Assembly: GCA_001570385.1 (NCBI GenBank)
Contig: BBYL01000014.1
Location: 240,159-304,158, forward strand
Direction of reading: 5' to 3'
Length of the DNA: 64,000 nucleotides
Origin: Microtetraspora glauca
Lineage (GTDB): Bacteria > Actinomycetota > Actinomycetes > Streptosporangiales > Streptosporangiaceae
The notes below the pieces were generated by a model. That model saw only the letters and a list, made by a program, of their open reading frames with translations, was not told where the DNA came from and searched no databases. Every line of letters begins with the position of its first letter. Position 1 is the first letter of the stretch. Below are positions 44,758 through 54,247 of the stretch, in pieces. Made by a program: the position numbers and the translations under genes.

Positions 44758-45984
44758 TCACGCCGCGCTCCTCTTGTACGCCGCCTCGGGCCAGACGGTG
44801 GCGAGGGACGTGCCGGAGGGAAGCCGCAGCACCCGCCACCCGCCGCCGGCCAGCACACCCTGCGCCGCCTCGAACGACTCGTCGGGGACGGAGTCCCAGC
44901 TCGTCACGTCGAGCAGGACCGCGACCCCGGTCACCCCGGTGTGCCGCAGCCGGGCCAGCGCCTGAGCCTCCTCGATGTCGATCGCCCCGAGGACCGCCAC
45001 GATCAGCCCGTCCCCGCCGCCCTGGCGCAGCGCCGCCACACCGTGTTCGAGTGAGCGCGCCGAGCTCTGCCGTACGACGGAGAGGGTGTCGAGCAGCGAC
45101 CACGACACACCGCCATCGGCGAGGTGCTGCGGGCCCTGGTCGGTGACCAGGCGCAGGCCGAGGCCCTCGTGCGCCAGGTGCACGCCGATCGACGCGGCGG
45201 CGGAGACCGCCACCTCGAACGACGAACGCGGCCCGTCGCCCCGGTGCGCGTGCCTCCGGGTGTCCAGCAGGAGCGCGCCCCTGCTCTGCCACTGCTGCTC
45301 CTCACGCCGCACCATCAGTTCGCCGCGCCGTGCGGTCGACCTCCAGTGCACCCGCCGCAGGTCGTCGCCCTGGCGGTACTCGCGCGGCGCCACGTCGTCG
45401 TCGCCGGCCGCGGCCACCGACCGGGTACGGCTGTCGCCCCCACCGCTCCACTCGCCGGAGAGGCGCACGTGGGGGAGCGGGACCACCTCGGGGACGACCA
45501 CCAGCGTGTCGGTGATGGTGAACGACCGGGTGAGCTCGACCATCCCGAACGGGTCGGTGATGCGGACCGACAGGGGGCCGATGGGATAGCGCCCTCGCAG
45601 GTCGGAGTGGACCTTGTAGTCGACCTCCCGGACGCCGCGCGACTCCACCCGGTCGAGGACGAACCGGGGCCGCGTCCCCAGCGCGTACTGGAGGTTGTCC
45701 TCGACGAGCAGCAGCCCGGTCGGCAGCCGGGTGACGTTCTCCAGCCGCAGGGTCACCGTGCTGTCGGTGCCCGCCTCGACGCGGGCGGGGTCCAGGCGCC
45801 TGGCACAGGTCAGCCGGTAGCGGGTCCTGGCCACGACCATCGCGGCCAGGAGCGGCATCGCGATGATCATCACCGCGATGCGCAGCAGGTCGTGCTCGCC
45901 GAGGACGAGGGCGCACAGCAGCGCCGCGACCCCGGACGCGAGGAAGGACCTGCCGCGCGAGGTCAGCGCCTTGAGCCCGGTCAT
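44758..45984 (-). CDS. DUF58 domain protein
   Basis: A 408-residue protein with two N-terminal membrane helices (about residues 14-50), a beta-rich middle and a degenerate VWA-like C-terminal half. The DUF58 signature is REYRQGDDLRRVHWRSTARRG. Works with the upstream MoxR ATPase in a membrane complex of unknown purpose. ATG start; 59 nt after moxR. Confidence 0.92.
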   Translation of the reverse strand: MTGLKALTSRGRSFLASGVAALLCALVLGEHDLLRIAVMIIAMPLLAAMVVARTRYRLTCARRLDPARVEAGTDSTVTLRLENVTRLPTGLLLVEDNLQYALGTRPRFVLDRVESRGVREVDYKVHSDLRGRYPIGPLSVRITDPFGMVELTRSFTITDTLVVVPEVVPLPHVRLSGEWSGGGDSRTRSVAAAGDDDVAPREYRQGDDLRRVHWRSTARRGELMVRREEQQWQSRGALLLDTRRHAHRGDGPRSSFEVAVSAAASIGVHLAHEGLGLRLVTDQGPQHLADGGVSWSLLDTLSVVRQSSARSLEHGVAALRQGGGDGLIVAVLGAIDIEEAQALARLRHTGVTGVAVLLDVTSWDSVPDESFEAAQGVLAGGGWRVLRLPSGTSLATVWPEAAYKRSAA

Positions 45985-46043
45985 CGAATCTCCTTGAACT
46001 CTCCCGGGGCGGCGGGCCCGAAGCCTCCGGCCCGGGAAGGACG

Positions 46044-47027
<984 letters not shown>

Positions 47028-47404
47028 CTGGCCTCCATGAGGAAGTGCCCCCCTGAATGGGGCGTTTGGCGTTCCTTATCCATTCTGCGTACCGACCTTA
47101 TGACGCCTCAGGTTCGCGGGCGACTTTGTCCAGAAATCCGGTTGAACTGCCCATAGTGTTATGAGTTCGTTTCTCGTTGAGGTCGCGTGCCCGTCCGAAT
47201 CCCGTGACATAACTGCTCCACTTTCCTCCACCCGGCGGCGGCCGTACGCGGAAAGCCCGCCCGCGCCGGGCTTGCAGGCGCCCGGAGGCCCGTTCCGACA
47301 CGCCCAGGAGAGGGGCTCGGCGCCCCGGGGCGCCCCACTCCGCACCACCTCAATTGACCTGCGGAAATGCGAAGGAAATACGGCGCGTGGAGGGCCGGAA
47401 TCAG
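47028..47404. other. Intergenic region between moxR and the dcw cluster
   Basis: About 380 nt with divergent promoters at its ends. On the minus strand TAAGGT and GATAAG boxes near 47070-47100 may serve moxR. No convincing gene or structure is seen between 47160 and 47400. Confidence 0.5.
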
Positions 47405-47450
47405 TTGACGGTGGGGAGAAGTGGAGTATGGTGGTGCGCAGTGGAGGGCA
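47405..47450 (+). promoter_or_regulatory. dcw promoter with four MraZ-binding repeats
   Basis: Four repeats of GTGG(N)G start exactly every 10 nt (47411, 47421, 47431, 47441), the layout bound by the MraZ ring. They overlap a promoter: TTGACG at 47405-47410, 16-nt spacing, TATGGT at 47427-47432. MraZ made from this operon would repress its own transcription. Confidence 0.85.
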
Positions 47451-47496
47451 GGGGCGAAAGCGCTGAGCGCTCCGCAAGGCACGGGAGGTGGAGCCG

Positions 47497-47928
47497 GTGT
47501 TCCTCGGCACCCACCAACCGCGTCTGGACGACAAAGGACGGCTGTTCCTGCCGGCGAAGTATCGCGAGGAGCTGGCGGAGGGTCTTGTGATCACCAAGGG
47601 CCAGGAGCGCTGCCTCTACGTCTTCCCCGTAGAGGAGTTCCAGCGCATCACCGAGGCTCTGCGCACCGCGCCGGTGACCGCCAAGGCGGTCCGGGACTAC
47701 AGCCGGGTCTTCTTCGCGAGCGCGTCCGACGAGACGCCGGACAAGCAGGGACGGATCACGATTCCCCCGAGCCTGCGGCAATACGCCGGCCTGGAACGTG
47801 ACTGCGCCGTCATCGGAGCCAACACCCGCCTGGAGATCTGGGACGCCGCGGCCTGGGAGGCCTACCTGGCGGATCAGGAGCAGGCGTTCTCCGATCTTTC
47901 CGAGGAGGTGTTGCCCGGAGTCCTGTGA
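47497..47928 (+). CDS. mraZ: Transcriptional regulator MraZ
   Basis: A 143-residue DNA-binding protein with two AbrB-like repeats: FLGTHQPRLDDKGRLFLPAKYR and, in the second half, ASDETPDKQGRITIPPSLRQYA. Forms a ring that binds direct repeats upstream of its own gene. The GTG at 47497 is chosen since GGGAGG lies 8 nt upstream and the family begins MFLGTH; the in-frame GTG at 47488 overlaps that ribosome binding site. First gene of the cluster. Confidence 0.97.
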   Translation: MFLGTHQPRLDDKGRLFLPAKYREELAEGLVITKGQERCLYVFPVEEFQRITEALRTAPVTAKAVRDYSRVFFASASDETPDKQGRITIPPSLRQYAGLERDCAVIGANTRLEIWDAAAWEAYLADQEQAFSDLSEEVLPGVL

Positions 47929-47941
47929 ATTCGTGACAGCT

Positions 47942-47975
47942 GGTCTTTCGCCGACGCGTGAGACCAGGAAAGACC
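47942..47975 (+). other. Stem in the mraZ-rsmH leader
   Basis: GGTCTTTC and GAAAGACC, perfect 8-bp arms 18 nt apart, lie directly after mraZ in a 253-nt gap before rsmH. It may be an attenuator or processing site. Confidence 0.45.
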
Positions 47976-48181
47976 CGTCGGTGACGTTCGGCGAGGTCTC
48001 CACCCGCTCCCGGCGGCACCTGATGCACCTTCCCCGGTGTCAGGTTCCGCGGAAGGCGACGCGGATGGGGACCTGGCCGGGCGGGTCGGTTCCCCGCCGG
48101 AGCCGGTCCTTTGGGTGGGGGATCCAGAAGAAGATCACCGGCGGCAGCCGCACATCCGCGAGCTTTGCAGCGGCAGCTTTT

Positions 48182-49162
48182 ATGGGGGTTACAGCGTTGT
48201 CGGAGTTCTCCGAGCAGACGTCCGGTCACGTTCCGGTCATGCTCGATCGCGTTCTGGATCTGTTGGCGCCGGCGTTGTCCGGGCCGGATCCCGTGGTCGT
48301 CGACGCGAACCTCGGCCTGGGCGGGCACGCGCAGGCACTGCTCGCCGCCCACCCCTCCCTCCACCTCGTCGGCATCGACCGCGACCCGACCGCCATCGAG
48401 CGGTCCACCGCGCGCCTCGCGCCCTACGCGGAGCGCACCACCATCGTGCGCGCGGTCTCCGACGAGCTGGCCGACGTCCTGGACCGCATCGGACGGCCCA
48501 GGGTCGACGGCGTCCTGTTCGACCTCGGCGTCTCCTCACCGCAACTCGACGAGGCGGAGCGCGGCTTCGCGTACTCCTACGACGCCCCCCTCGACATGAG
48601 GATGGACCGGGACCAGGAGCTCACCGCGGAGCTGGTCGTCAACACCTACTCCGCGGCGGACCTGGCCCGCATCCTGCGCGACTACGGCGAGGAACGCTTC
48701 GCCTCGCGCGTGGCGAGCCTGATCGTCAAGGAACGGTCCAAGCGGCCGATCACCTCCACCAAGCAGCTCGCCGAGCTGGTCAGGGCGGCGATCCCCGCCG
48801 CGACCCGGCGTACCGGGGGTAACCCGGCGAAAAGGACTTTCCAGGCCTTGCGCATCGAGGTGAACGAGGAGCTCACCGCTCTCGAGCGGGCACTGCCCGC
48901 CGCCCTCGACGCGCTCGCGCTGGGCGGGCGCGTGGTCGTGCTCGCCTACCACTCCTTGGAGGATCGGCTCACCAAGCAGGTCCTCGCGGCGCGAACCAGG
49001 GACACCAGCCCACCCGGGCTGCCCGTCCCGCTAGAGGCTCACCAGCCCAGGTTCCGCCTTCTGACGAGGGGAGCGGAGCTCCCGGACGAAGACGAGGTGG
49101 CCCGCAACCCGCGGGCGGCGTCGGCCCGGTTGCGGGCGGCAGAGAGGATCCGCCAGGGATGA
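48182..49162 (+). CDS. rsmH: 16S rRNA (cytosine-1402-N4)-methyltransferase
   Basis: Methylates C1402 in the ribosomal P site. The 326-residue protein has SGHVPVMLDRVLDLL, SAM motif VVDANLGLGGHAQALL, VDGVLFDLGVSSPQLDEAERGF, the inserted helical domain, and AYHSLEDRLTKQ near the end. Start ATG at 48182 or TTG at 48197; neither has a good ribosome binding site, and the open frame upstream is not conserved. It ends in ATGA overlap with ftsL. Confidence 0.95.
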   Translation: MGVTALSEFSEQTSGHVPVMLDRVLDLLAPALSGPDPVVVDANLGLGGHAQALLAAHPSLHLVGIDRDPTAIERSTARLAPYAERTTIVRAVSDELADVLDRIGRPRVDGVLFDLGVSSPQLDEAERGFAYSYDAPLDMRMDRDQELTAELVVNTYSAADLARILRDYGEERFASRVASLIVKERSKRPITSTKQLAELVRAAIPAATRRTGGNPAKRTFQALRIEVNEELTALERALPAALDALALGGRVVVLAYHSLEDRLTKQVLAARTRDTSPPGLPVPLEAHQPRFRLLTRGAELPDEDEVARNPRAASARLRAAERIRQG

Positions 49163-50271
49163 GGACAGAGCAGGAGAACCGGCAGTCGGCGCGACGCGTT
49201 CCCGCCAGGGGGCGCACGGCGGCGAACGCCGCCGGCCGCGCGCAGAACGGGCGCGACGGGCGGCAGATCCGCGGAGGGGAGGCCGTGGACCCGCCCGCGA
49301 GCGGGACCCGCAGGCCCGCCTCGGCGGCGCGCGCCGTCCCTCCGGCCGACCCGCCGGTGCGGCCGGGCGGCCGTGGCGCCACCGCCACCGATGCCGCGAA
49401 GGCCCCCGGCGGTGCCAGGGGAGCGAGCGCCGCGAAGAGCGCCGGAGCCTCCAGGGGTGACGGTGCTTCGAGGAGCGCCGGTGCTTCGAAGAATGCGAGT
49501 GCTTCGAGGACCGCGAGCGCCGCGAAGGGCCGGAGCGCGGCGAAGGGCGCGACGGCGCAGCCCGCGTCCGCCCGCGCCTCCGCTCCCACCGCGAGCGCGT
49601 CCGCCCGCACGTCCGCCCGCCCCTCCGCCCCCACCGCGAGCCCGTCCGCCCGCACGTCCGCCCGCGCCTCCGCTTCCACCGCGAGCGCGTCCGCCCGCAC
49701 GTCCGCACGGTCGTCCGCCCGTCCCACCGCGAGCCCGTCCGCGCGTCCTGCCGCACCTCCCTCCGGGCGTGCGCCGAGGGCCACGACGACCACCGAGGCG
49801 CCCGCAGCCGGCACGGTCCCCGCGGACGCCGAGCTTTCCACGACGGTCACCACCGAGCCGGTCGTCGTCAGGGGAAGGCGGCGTCCGGTGCGGCGCGGTG
49901 CCGTCCCGAAGACCGCGGCGGCCGCCGCGCGGGGCGGAAGGCGGCCGCCGCGCGCGCCGTTCGTCCTGCTCGTCGTCGGCCTGCTCTGCGGCGGCCTCGT
50001 CAGCCTGCTGCTGCTGAACACCGTGCTCGCGCAGGACTCGTTCGAGCTGAGCGACCTGCGGTCGGGCACCGAGCGGCTGCGCCAGCAGGCGGACCAGCTC
50101 GACAACCAGGTCCGCACGCTGACCCAGCCCTACGCGCTCGACGAGCAGGCTCGCGGCGGCTCCGGGGTGGGCCCCAACGGATCCCCCCCGAACTTCGTCC
50201 GTACCGACCCCGAGCCCGGGGCCCGGATCAGCAGCGAGGGTGAGCGTCAGGCGGAGGGCACGGCTCGGTGA
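49159..50271 (+). CDS. ftsL: FtsL-like division protein with a very long low-complexity N-terminus
   Basis: Placed between rsmH and ftsI where ftsL belongs. Only the last 105 residues look like FtsL: one membrane helix (about residues 267-288, FVLLVVGLLCGGLVSLLLL) and a coiled-coil-like SDLRSGTERLRQQADQLDNQV. The first 265 residues are Ala, Ser, Arg, Thr and Pro, including nearly four copies of a 15-residue repeat; typical FtsL has a short cytoplasmic part. The start ATG overlaps the rsmH stop and has GAGAGGA 10 nt upstream, so the long form is probably made. FtsL with FtsB (DivIC) activates FtsWI. Confidence 0.85.
   Translation: MRTEQENRQSARRVPARGRTAANAAGRAQNGRDGRQIRGGEAVDPPASGTRRPASAARAVPPADPPVRPGGRGATATDAAKAPGGARGASAAKSAGASRGDGASRSAGASKNASASRTASAAKGRSAAKGATAQPASARASAPTASASARTSARPSAPTASPSARTSARASASTASASARTSARSSARPTASPSARPAAPPSGRAPRATTTTEAPAAGTVPADAELSTTVTTEPVVVRGRRRPVRRGAVPKTAAAAARGGRRPPRAPFVLLVVGLLCGGLVSLLLLNTVLAQDSFELSDLRSGTERLRQQADQLDNQVRTLTQPYALDEQARGGSGVGPNGSPPNFVRTDPEPGARISSEGERQAEGTAR
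49576..49755 (+). repeat. 45-bp tandem repeats in ftsL
   Basis: Three full units begin at 49576, 49621 and 49666, and a diverged fourth follows. Each encodes a 15-residue unit of the form (A/P)SA(P/S)TAS(A/P)SARTSAR. Confidence 0.9.
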
Positions 50272-52586
50272 GGGAAGGCGGCGGCCGGAACCCGGGGCCC
50301 GGCCGCGGCGGCTCCGGTGGCCGCGGCGGTCAGGGTCCGGGGGGCGGTACGGGCGGGCGCGGCGGCCAGGGTCCGGGCGGCAGCGGCTCGGGCAGGCGTG
50401 GCCCGCAGGGTTCCGGTGGTGGCAGGAGCACCTCCGGGTCCGGCAGGCCCGCCCCCGGTGCCGGTGGACGGTCCGGCCCCGGGGGCGGCAGGTCCGGCGC
50501 CTCCGGAGGCACTCCGAGGGACTCACGTCCCGGCGGGCCGCGCCGTACGGGCGAGGACCCCGGTAAGGCCGCCGGGCAGGGCGGTGAACCGCGTTCCGCG
50601 ACGCCGGGCGGGCAGAACGGTAAGCCTCGTCCCTCGTCGCCCGGCGGGCAGAACGGTAAGCCGCGTCCCGCGCCCGGCGGGCAGGGCGGTGGGCCGCGTT
50701 CCGGAGGGCCACGCGCCCCGAGGGGGGACGACCGGCAGGAGACCATGCGCTCGCGCGGCCTCCGCCCGCCCGGCCGGCCTCCGGGCGACGAGCCGCCCCG
50801 GAGCCGGCAGCCGAGGAACCAGCCGCCCAGGACCCCGCAACCCCGGCCGCCCGCCGTACTGCGCCTGGGCAACCCCGAGCGGCGCCTGCACGCCGGGCTG
50901 ATCGCCATGGCGTTCGTGCTGTCCCTGTTCGCGGGGCGCCTCGTCCAGCTCCAGGGGCTGGACTCGAAGGCGCTGCAGGCGAAGGCGGCCCAGCAGCGGG
51001 TCCAGCCGGAGACGCTGCCGGCCAAGCGCGGCTCGATCACGGACGTGAACGGCAACGAGTTGGCCCTCACCATGGACGCGGCCGAGATCTACGTGGACCC
51101 GTACGACGTGGACCCGAAGAAGCGGGACCTCGTCGGCGCCACCCTGGCCAGGGAGCTGAACCTGCCCAAGGAGAAGGTCGCCGCCGCGCTCGCGAAGACC
51201 GACCAGCGGTACATCCCCCTCGACCGGGACGTCGAGCCGCTGCGCGCCAAGAAGATCATGAGTCTCGGGCTCAAGGGTGTCGGCTCCAAGCCGACCTACC
51301 GCCGCCAGTACCCCGGAGGCAGGCTCGCCGGCGGGCTGCTCGGCTTCGTCGGCTTCGACGGGCACGGCCTCGAGGGGCTGGAGCGCACGTACGACAAGAT
51401 CCTCGCCGGGCAGGACGGCCAGCAGAGCATCGAGATCGGCCGGGGCGGAGAGCGCATCCCGATGACGCGCAGCACCCGCAAGGAGCCGGTGGCGGGCCGT
51501 GACGTGCGTCTGACGATCGACCGGGACGTCCAGTGGGCGGCCGAGCAGGCGATCGACCGTCAGGTCCAGGCGAGCAAGGCGCTCAGCGGCAGCGTGATCG
51601 TGATGGACATCAAGACCGGCCAGATCCTCGCGATGGCGAACTCGCCGGGAGTGGACCTGAACCACTGGGACACGGTGTCCGAGGCGGACCGGGGCAACCG
51701 GGCGGTGTCGGAGGTCTTCGAGCCGGGGAGCACCAACAAGGTGATCACGGCCGCCGCCGCGATCGAGCACGGCGGGGTCACCCCGAACACCGTCTTCCGG
51801 GTGCCCGACCAGATCCAGTGCGCGGACCGGACGCTCAAGGACGCCCACCCGCACGCGCCCGAGCGGCTCACGTTCACCGGGGTCATCGCGGAGTCCAGCA
51901 ACGTCGGCACGATCATGGCGGCGCGCCGGCTGAGCGACCAGCGGCTCTATGACACGATCCGCGCGTTCGGGTTCGGCTCGACCAGCGGCTCCGGGCTGCC
52001 CGGCGAGGAGGCCGGCCTGCTGCCCGCGTGGCAGTCCTGGTCCGGCAGCCAGCGCTGCACCGTCGCGTACGGCCAGGGCGTCTCGGTCACCGCGCTGCAG
52101 ATGGCCAGCGTCTACCAGACGATCGCCAACGGCGGCGTGCGGGTGACGCCCTCGCTCGTCGCGGGGACCACCGACGGCAACGGGCACCTGGTCCCGGCGC
52201 CGACCGCCAAGCAGACGAGGGTGATCAGCGAGACGACCGCGCGCCAGATCTCCGGGATGCTCGAAGCCGCCGTGGGCAACGACGGCACGGGAGCGGAGGC
52301 GGCGATCCCCGGATATCGTGTGGCGGGAAAGACCGGCACGGCCATGCGGTACGACCAGAAGTGCGGCGGGTACTGCGGTTATACGGCCACGTTCGTCGGC
52401 TTCACCCCGGCGGACGCGCCGCGCCTGGTGGCGCTGGCCGTCATCCAGGATCCGAAGAAGGGTCATTACGGCGGCATGGTGGCCGCGCCCGTGTTCAAGG
52501 AGGTCATGAGCTTCGCCTTGAAGACCAAGAAGATCCCGCCGACCGGCACGAAGGCGCCCAAGGTCGTCCTTCGCGCCGGAGAGTGA
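50268..52586 (+). CDS. ftsI: Division-specific class B penicillin-binding protein
   Basis: Septal peptidoglycan transpeptidase of 772 residues. Residues 1 to about 200 are a Gly/Pro/Arg-rich tail with GGQNGKPRP repeats. Then come a membrane helix (about 205-225), the dimerisation domain (LPAKRGSITDVNGNELALT), and the transpeptidase motifs Ser488 in EPGSTNK, Ser543-Ser544-Asn545 (SSN) and Lys688-Thr-Gly. The GTG overlaps the ftsL stop (GTGA). An internal ATG at 50745 with AGGAG 3 nt upstream would give a conventional 613-residue form. Confidence 0.95.
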   Translation: MREGGGRNPGPGRGGSGGRGGQGPGGGTGGRGGQGPGGSGSGRRGPQGSGGGRSTSGSGRPAPGAGGRSGPGGGRSGASGGTPRDSRPGGPRRTGEDPGKAAGQGGEPRSATPGGQNGKPRPSSPGGQNGKPRPAPGGQGGGPRSGGPRAPRGDDRQETMRSRGLRPPGRPPGDEPPRSRQPRNQPPRTPQPRPPAVLRLGNPERRLHAGLIAMAFVLSLFAGRLVQLQGLDSKALQAKAAQQRVQPETLPAKRGSITDVNGNELALTMDAAEIYVDPYDVDPKKRDLVGATLARELNLPKEKVAAALAKTDQRYIPLDRDVEPLRAKKIMSLGLKGVGSKPTYRRQYPGGRLAGGLLGFVGFDGHGLEGLERTYDKILAGQDGQQSIEIGRGGERIPMTRSTRKEPVAGRDVRLTIDRDVQWAAEQAIDRQVQASKALSGSVIVMDIKTGQILAMANSPGVDLNHWDTVSEADRGNRAVSEVFEPGSTNKVITAAAAIEHGGVTPNTVFRVPDQIQCADRTLKDAHPHAPERLTFTGVIAESSNVGTIMAARRLSDQRLYDTIRAFGFGSTSGSGLPGEEAGLLPAWQSWSGSQRCTVAYGQGVSVTALQMASVYQTIANGGVRVTPSLVAGTTDGNGHLVPAPTAKQTRVISETTARQISGMLEAAVGNDGTGAEAAIPGYRVAGKTGTAMRYDQKCGGYCGYTATFVGFTPADAPRLVALAVIQDPKKGHYGGMVAAPVFKEVMSFALKTKKIPPTGTKAPKVVLRAGE

Positions 52587-52596
52587 CCAGGGAAGG

Positions 52597-52602
52597 TACG
52601 CT
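52597..52602 (+). promoter_or_regulatory. -10-like box TACGCT, internal leaderless promoter for murE
   Basis: TACGCT ends 6 nt before the murE GTG. AGGGAAGG at 52589 is 12 nt away, too far for an ideal ribosome binding site, so both leadered and leaderless translation are possible. Confidence 0.45.
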
Positions 52603-52608
52603 CTCGCC

Positions 52609-54198
52609 GTGCGTCCCCCGTTCTCCATGCGTCCCGAGGCCGTGCCGGCCCGCCCGCTGTCCGGCCTGGCGGCCGTTCTCGGCACGTCCTCCGTGGTGCC
52701 CTCACCCGGCTCGAAGGCGCCCCGCGGCGCCGTCACCGGCATCGGCATCGACTCCCGCCGTATCCGGCGGGGCGACCTGTACGTCGCGCTCCCGGGCAAG
52801 AACGCCCACGGCGCCGTGTTCTCCCGCGAGGCCATGGCGGCGGGGGCGGTGGCGATCCTCACCGACGAGGAGGGCCGTGACGCCGCCGCGGCCACCGGCT
52901 TGCCGGTGCTCGTCGTGCCCGACCCGCGGGCCCTGCTCGGGCAGGTCTCCGCGTGGGTGTACGGCCGGCCGGCGCGTGACGTCATGGTCATCGGCGTCAC
53001 CGGCACCAGCGGCAAGTCGACCTCCACGTTCCTGCTGGAGGCGGGTCTGCGGGCGGCCGGTCACCGCACCGGCCTGGTCGGCGGCGTGGAGATCCGCGCG
53101 GGCGACCTGCGGTTCACGCCGGAGCTCACCACCCCCGAGGCCAGCGACCTGCACGGGCTGTTCGCGCTGATGCGGGAGCAGAGCGTGTCCGCCGCCGCCA
53201 TGGAGGTGTCCAGCCACGCCCTCGCGCTCGGGCGCGTGGACGGCATCTTCTACGATGTCGCGATATTCACGAACCTGTCGCAGGACCACCTGGACTTCCA
53301 CAGCGACCTGGAGGACTACTTCTCCACCAAGGTCCGGCTGTTCACCCCCGAGCTGTCCCGCGTCGGCGTGGTCAACATCGACGACCCGTACGGCCGCGAG
53401 CTCCTCGGCCGGGCCAAGGTTCCGACGACGACGTTCTCCGCCAAGGGAGCCGCCGAGGCCGACTGGCGGGCCGAGGACGTGCGGCTGGGCGCCGACGGCA
53501 GCACCTTCCGTGTGGTCGGCCCCGGGGGAGTCGAAGCCGACGCCTCGGTGGCCCTGCCCGGCCCGTTCAACGTGGCCAACTCCCTCGGCGTGATCGTCGC
53601 ACTGGTCGAGGCGGGCGTCGGCCTGCAGACGGCGGTGGACGGCATCGGCGCGTTCACCGGCGTTCCCGGCCGGATGGAGCGCGTTCCCGGCTCGGTGGGC
53701 TTCCAGGCGATCGTGGACTACGCTCACAAGCCCGGTGCCGTAGAGTCGGTCCTCGGCTCGCTGCGCGAGGTGACCCAGGGCCGTCTCGTCGTCGTGCTGG
53801 GCTGTGGTGGCGACCGCGACCGCGGCAAGCGCCCGATCATGGGAGAGGCCGCCGCGAGGCTGGCCGATGTCGCGATTCTCACCAGCGACAACCCCAGGAG
53901 CGAGGATCCGCTCGCGATCCTGGCCGCGATGATGGAGGGAGCGCTCAGGGTGCCTCAGGGCGAACGAGCGCACGTGATCGTGGAGCCCGACCGGGCCGCC
54001 GCGATCGACCTGGCCATCGCGGGGGCGGGAGCGGGAGACGTGGTGGTCGTGGCAGGCAAGGGCCACGAGCAGGGGCAGTACGTCGAGGGCAAGGTCATCC
54101 CCTTCGACGATCGTGAGGTGGTCGCCGAGGCCATCTCCAGGAGAGGAAGCCGAGCCGGGCACGACGCGGGGCGGGACGCGCCGCCGCAGCGTGCGTGA
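52609..54198 (+). CDS. murE: UDP-N-acetylmuramoyl-tripeptide synthetase (meso-DAP adding)
   Basis: Adds the third stem-peptide residue. The 529-residue ligase has GIDSRRIRRGDLYVALPG, the ATP loop GVTGTSGKSTS (Lys136), MEVSSHALALGRV, and VVLGCGGDRDRGKRP. The motif DNPRSEDP (Asp427-Arg430 within it) indicates meso-diaminopimelate rather than lysine, as expected for Streptosporangiales walls. GTG start after TACGCT. Confidence 0.96.
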   Translation: MRPPFSMRPEAVPARPLSGLAAVLGTSSVVPSPGSKAPRGAVTGIGIDSRRIRRGDLYVALPGKNAHGAVFSREAMAAGAVAILTDEEGRDAAAATGLPVLVVPDPRALLGQVSAWVYGRPARDVMVIGVTGTSGKSTSTFLLEAGLRAAGHRTGLVGGVEIRAGDLRFTPELTTPEASDLHGLFALMREQSVSAAAMEVSSHALALGRVDGIFYDVAIFTNLSQDHLDFHSDLEDYFSTKVRLFTPELSRVGVVNIDDPYGRELLGRAKVPTTTFSAKGAAEADWRAEDVRLGADGSTFRVVGPGGVEADASVALPGPFNVANSLGVIVALVEAGVGLQTAVDGIGAFTGVPGRMERVPGSVGFQAIVDYAHKPGAVESVLGSLREVTQGRLVVVLGCGGDRDRGKRPIMGEAAARLADVAILTSDNPRSEDPLAILAAMMEGALRVPQGERAHVIVEPDRAAAIDLAIAGAGAGDVVVVAGKGHEQGQYVEGKVIPFDDREVVAEAISRRGSRAGHDAGRDAPPQRA

Positions 54199-54247
54199 GG
54201 CGAGGCGGAGTCGACCGATCAAACGTGATAGAGAGCAGGAAAGACGC

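Noticed and set aside
42635..44965. A 776-codon plus-strand frame opposite tgpA
   Set aside because: Composition (Arg, His, Gly rich) is typical of an antisense shadow; tgpA has clear catalytic motifs.
47161..47466. A 101-codon frame before mraZ
   Set aside because: No ribosome binding site or similarity, and it runs through the MraZ boxes and promoter.
47488..47490. GTG at 47488 as the mraZ start
   Set aside because: It overlaps the GGGAGG ribosome binding site; GTG at 47497 has correct spacing and matches the conserved MFLGTH start.
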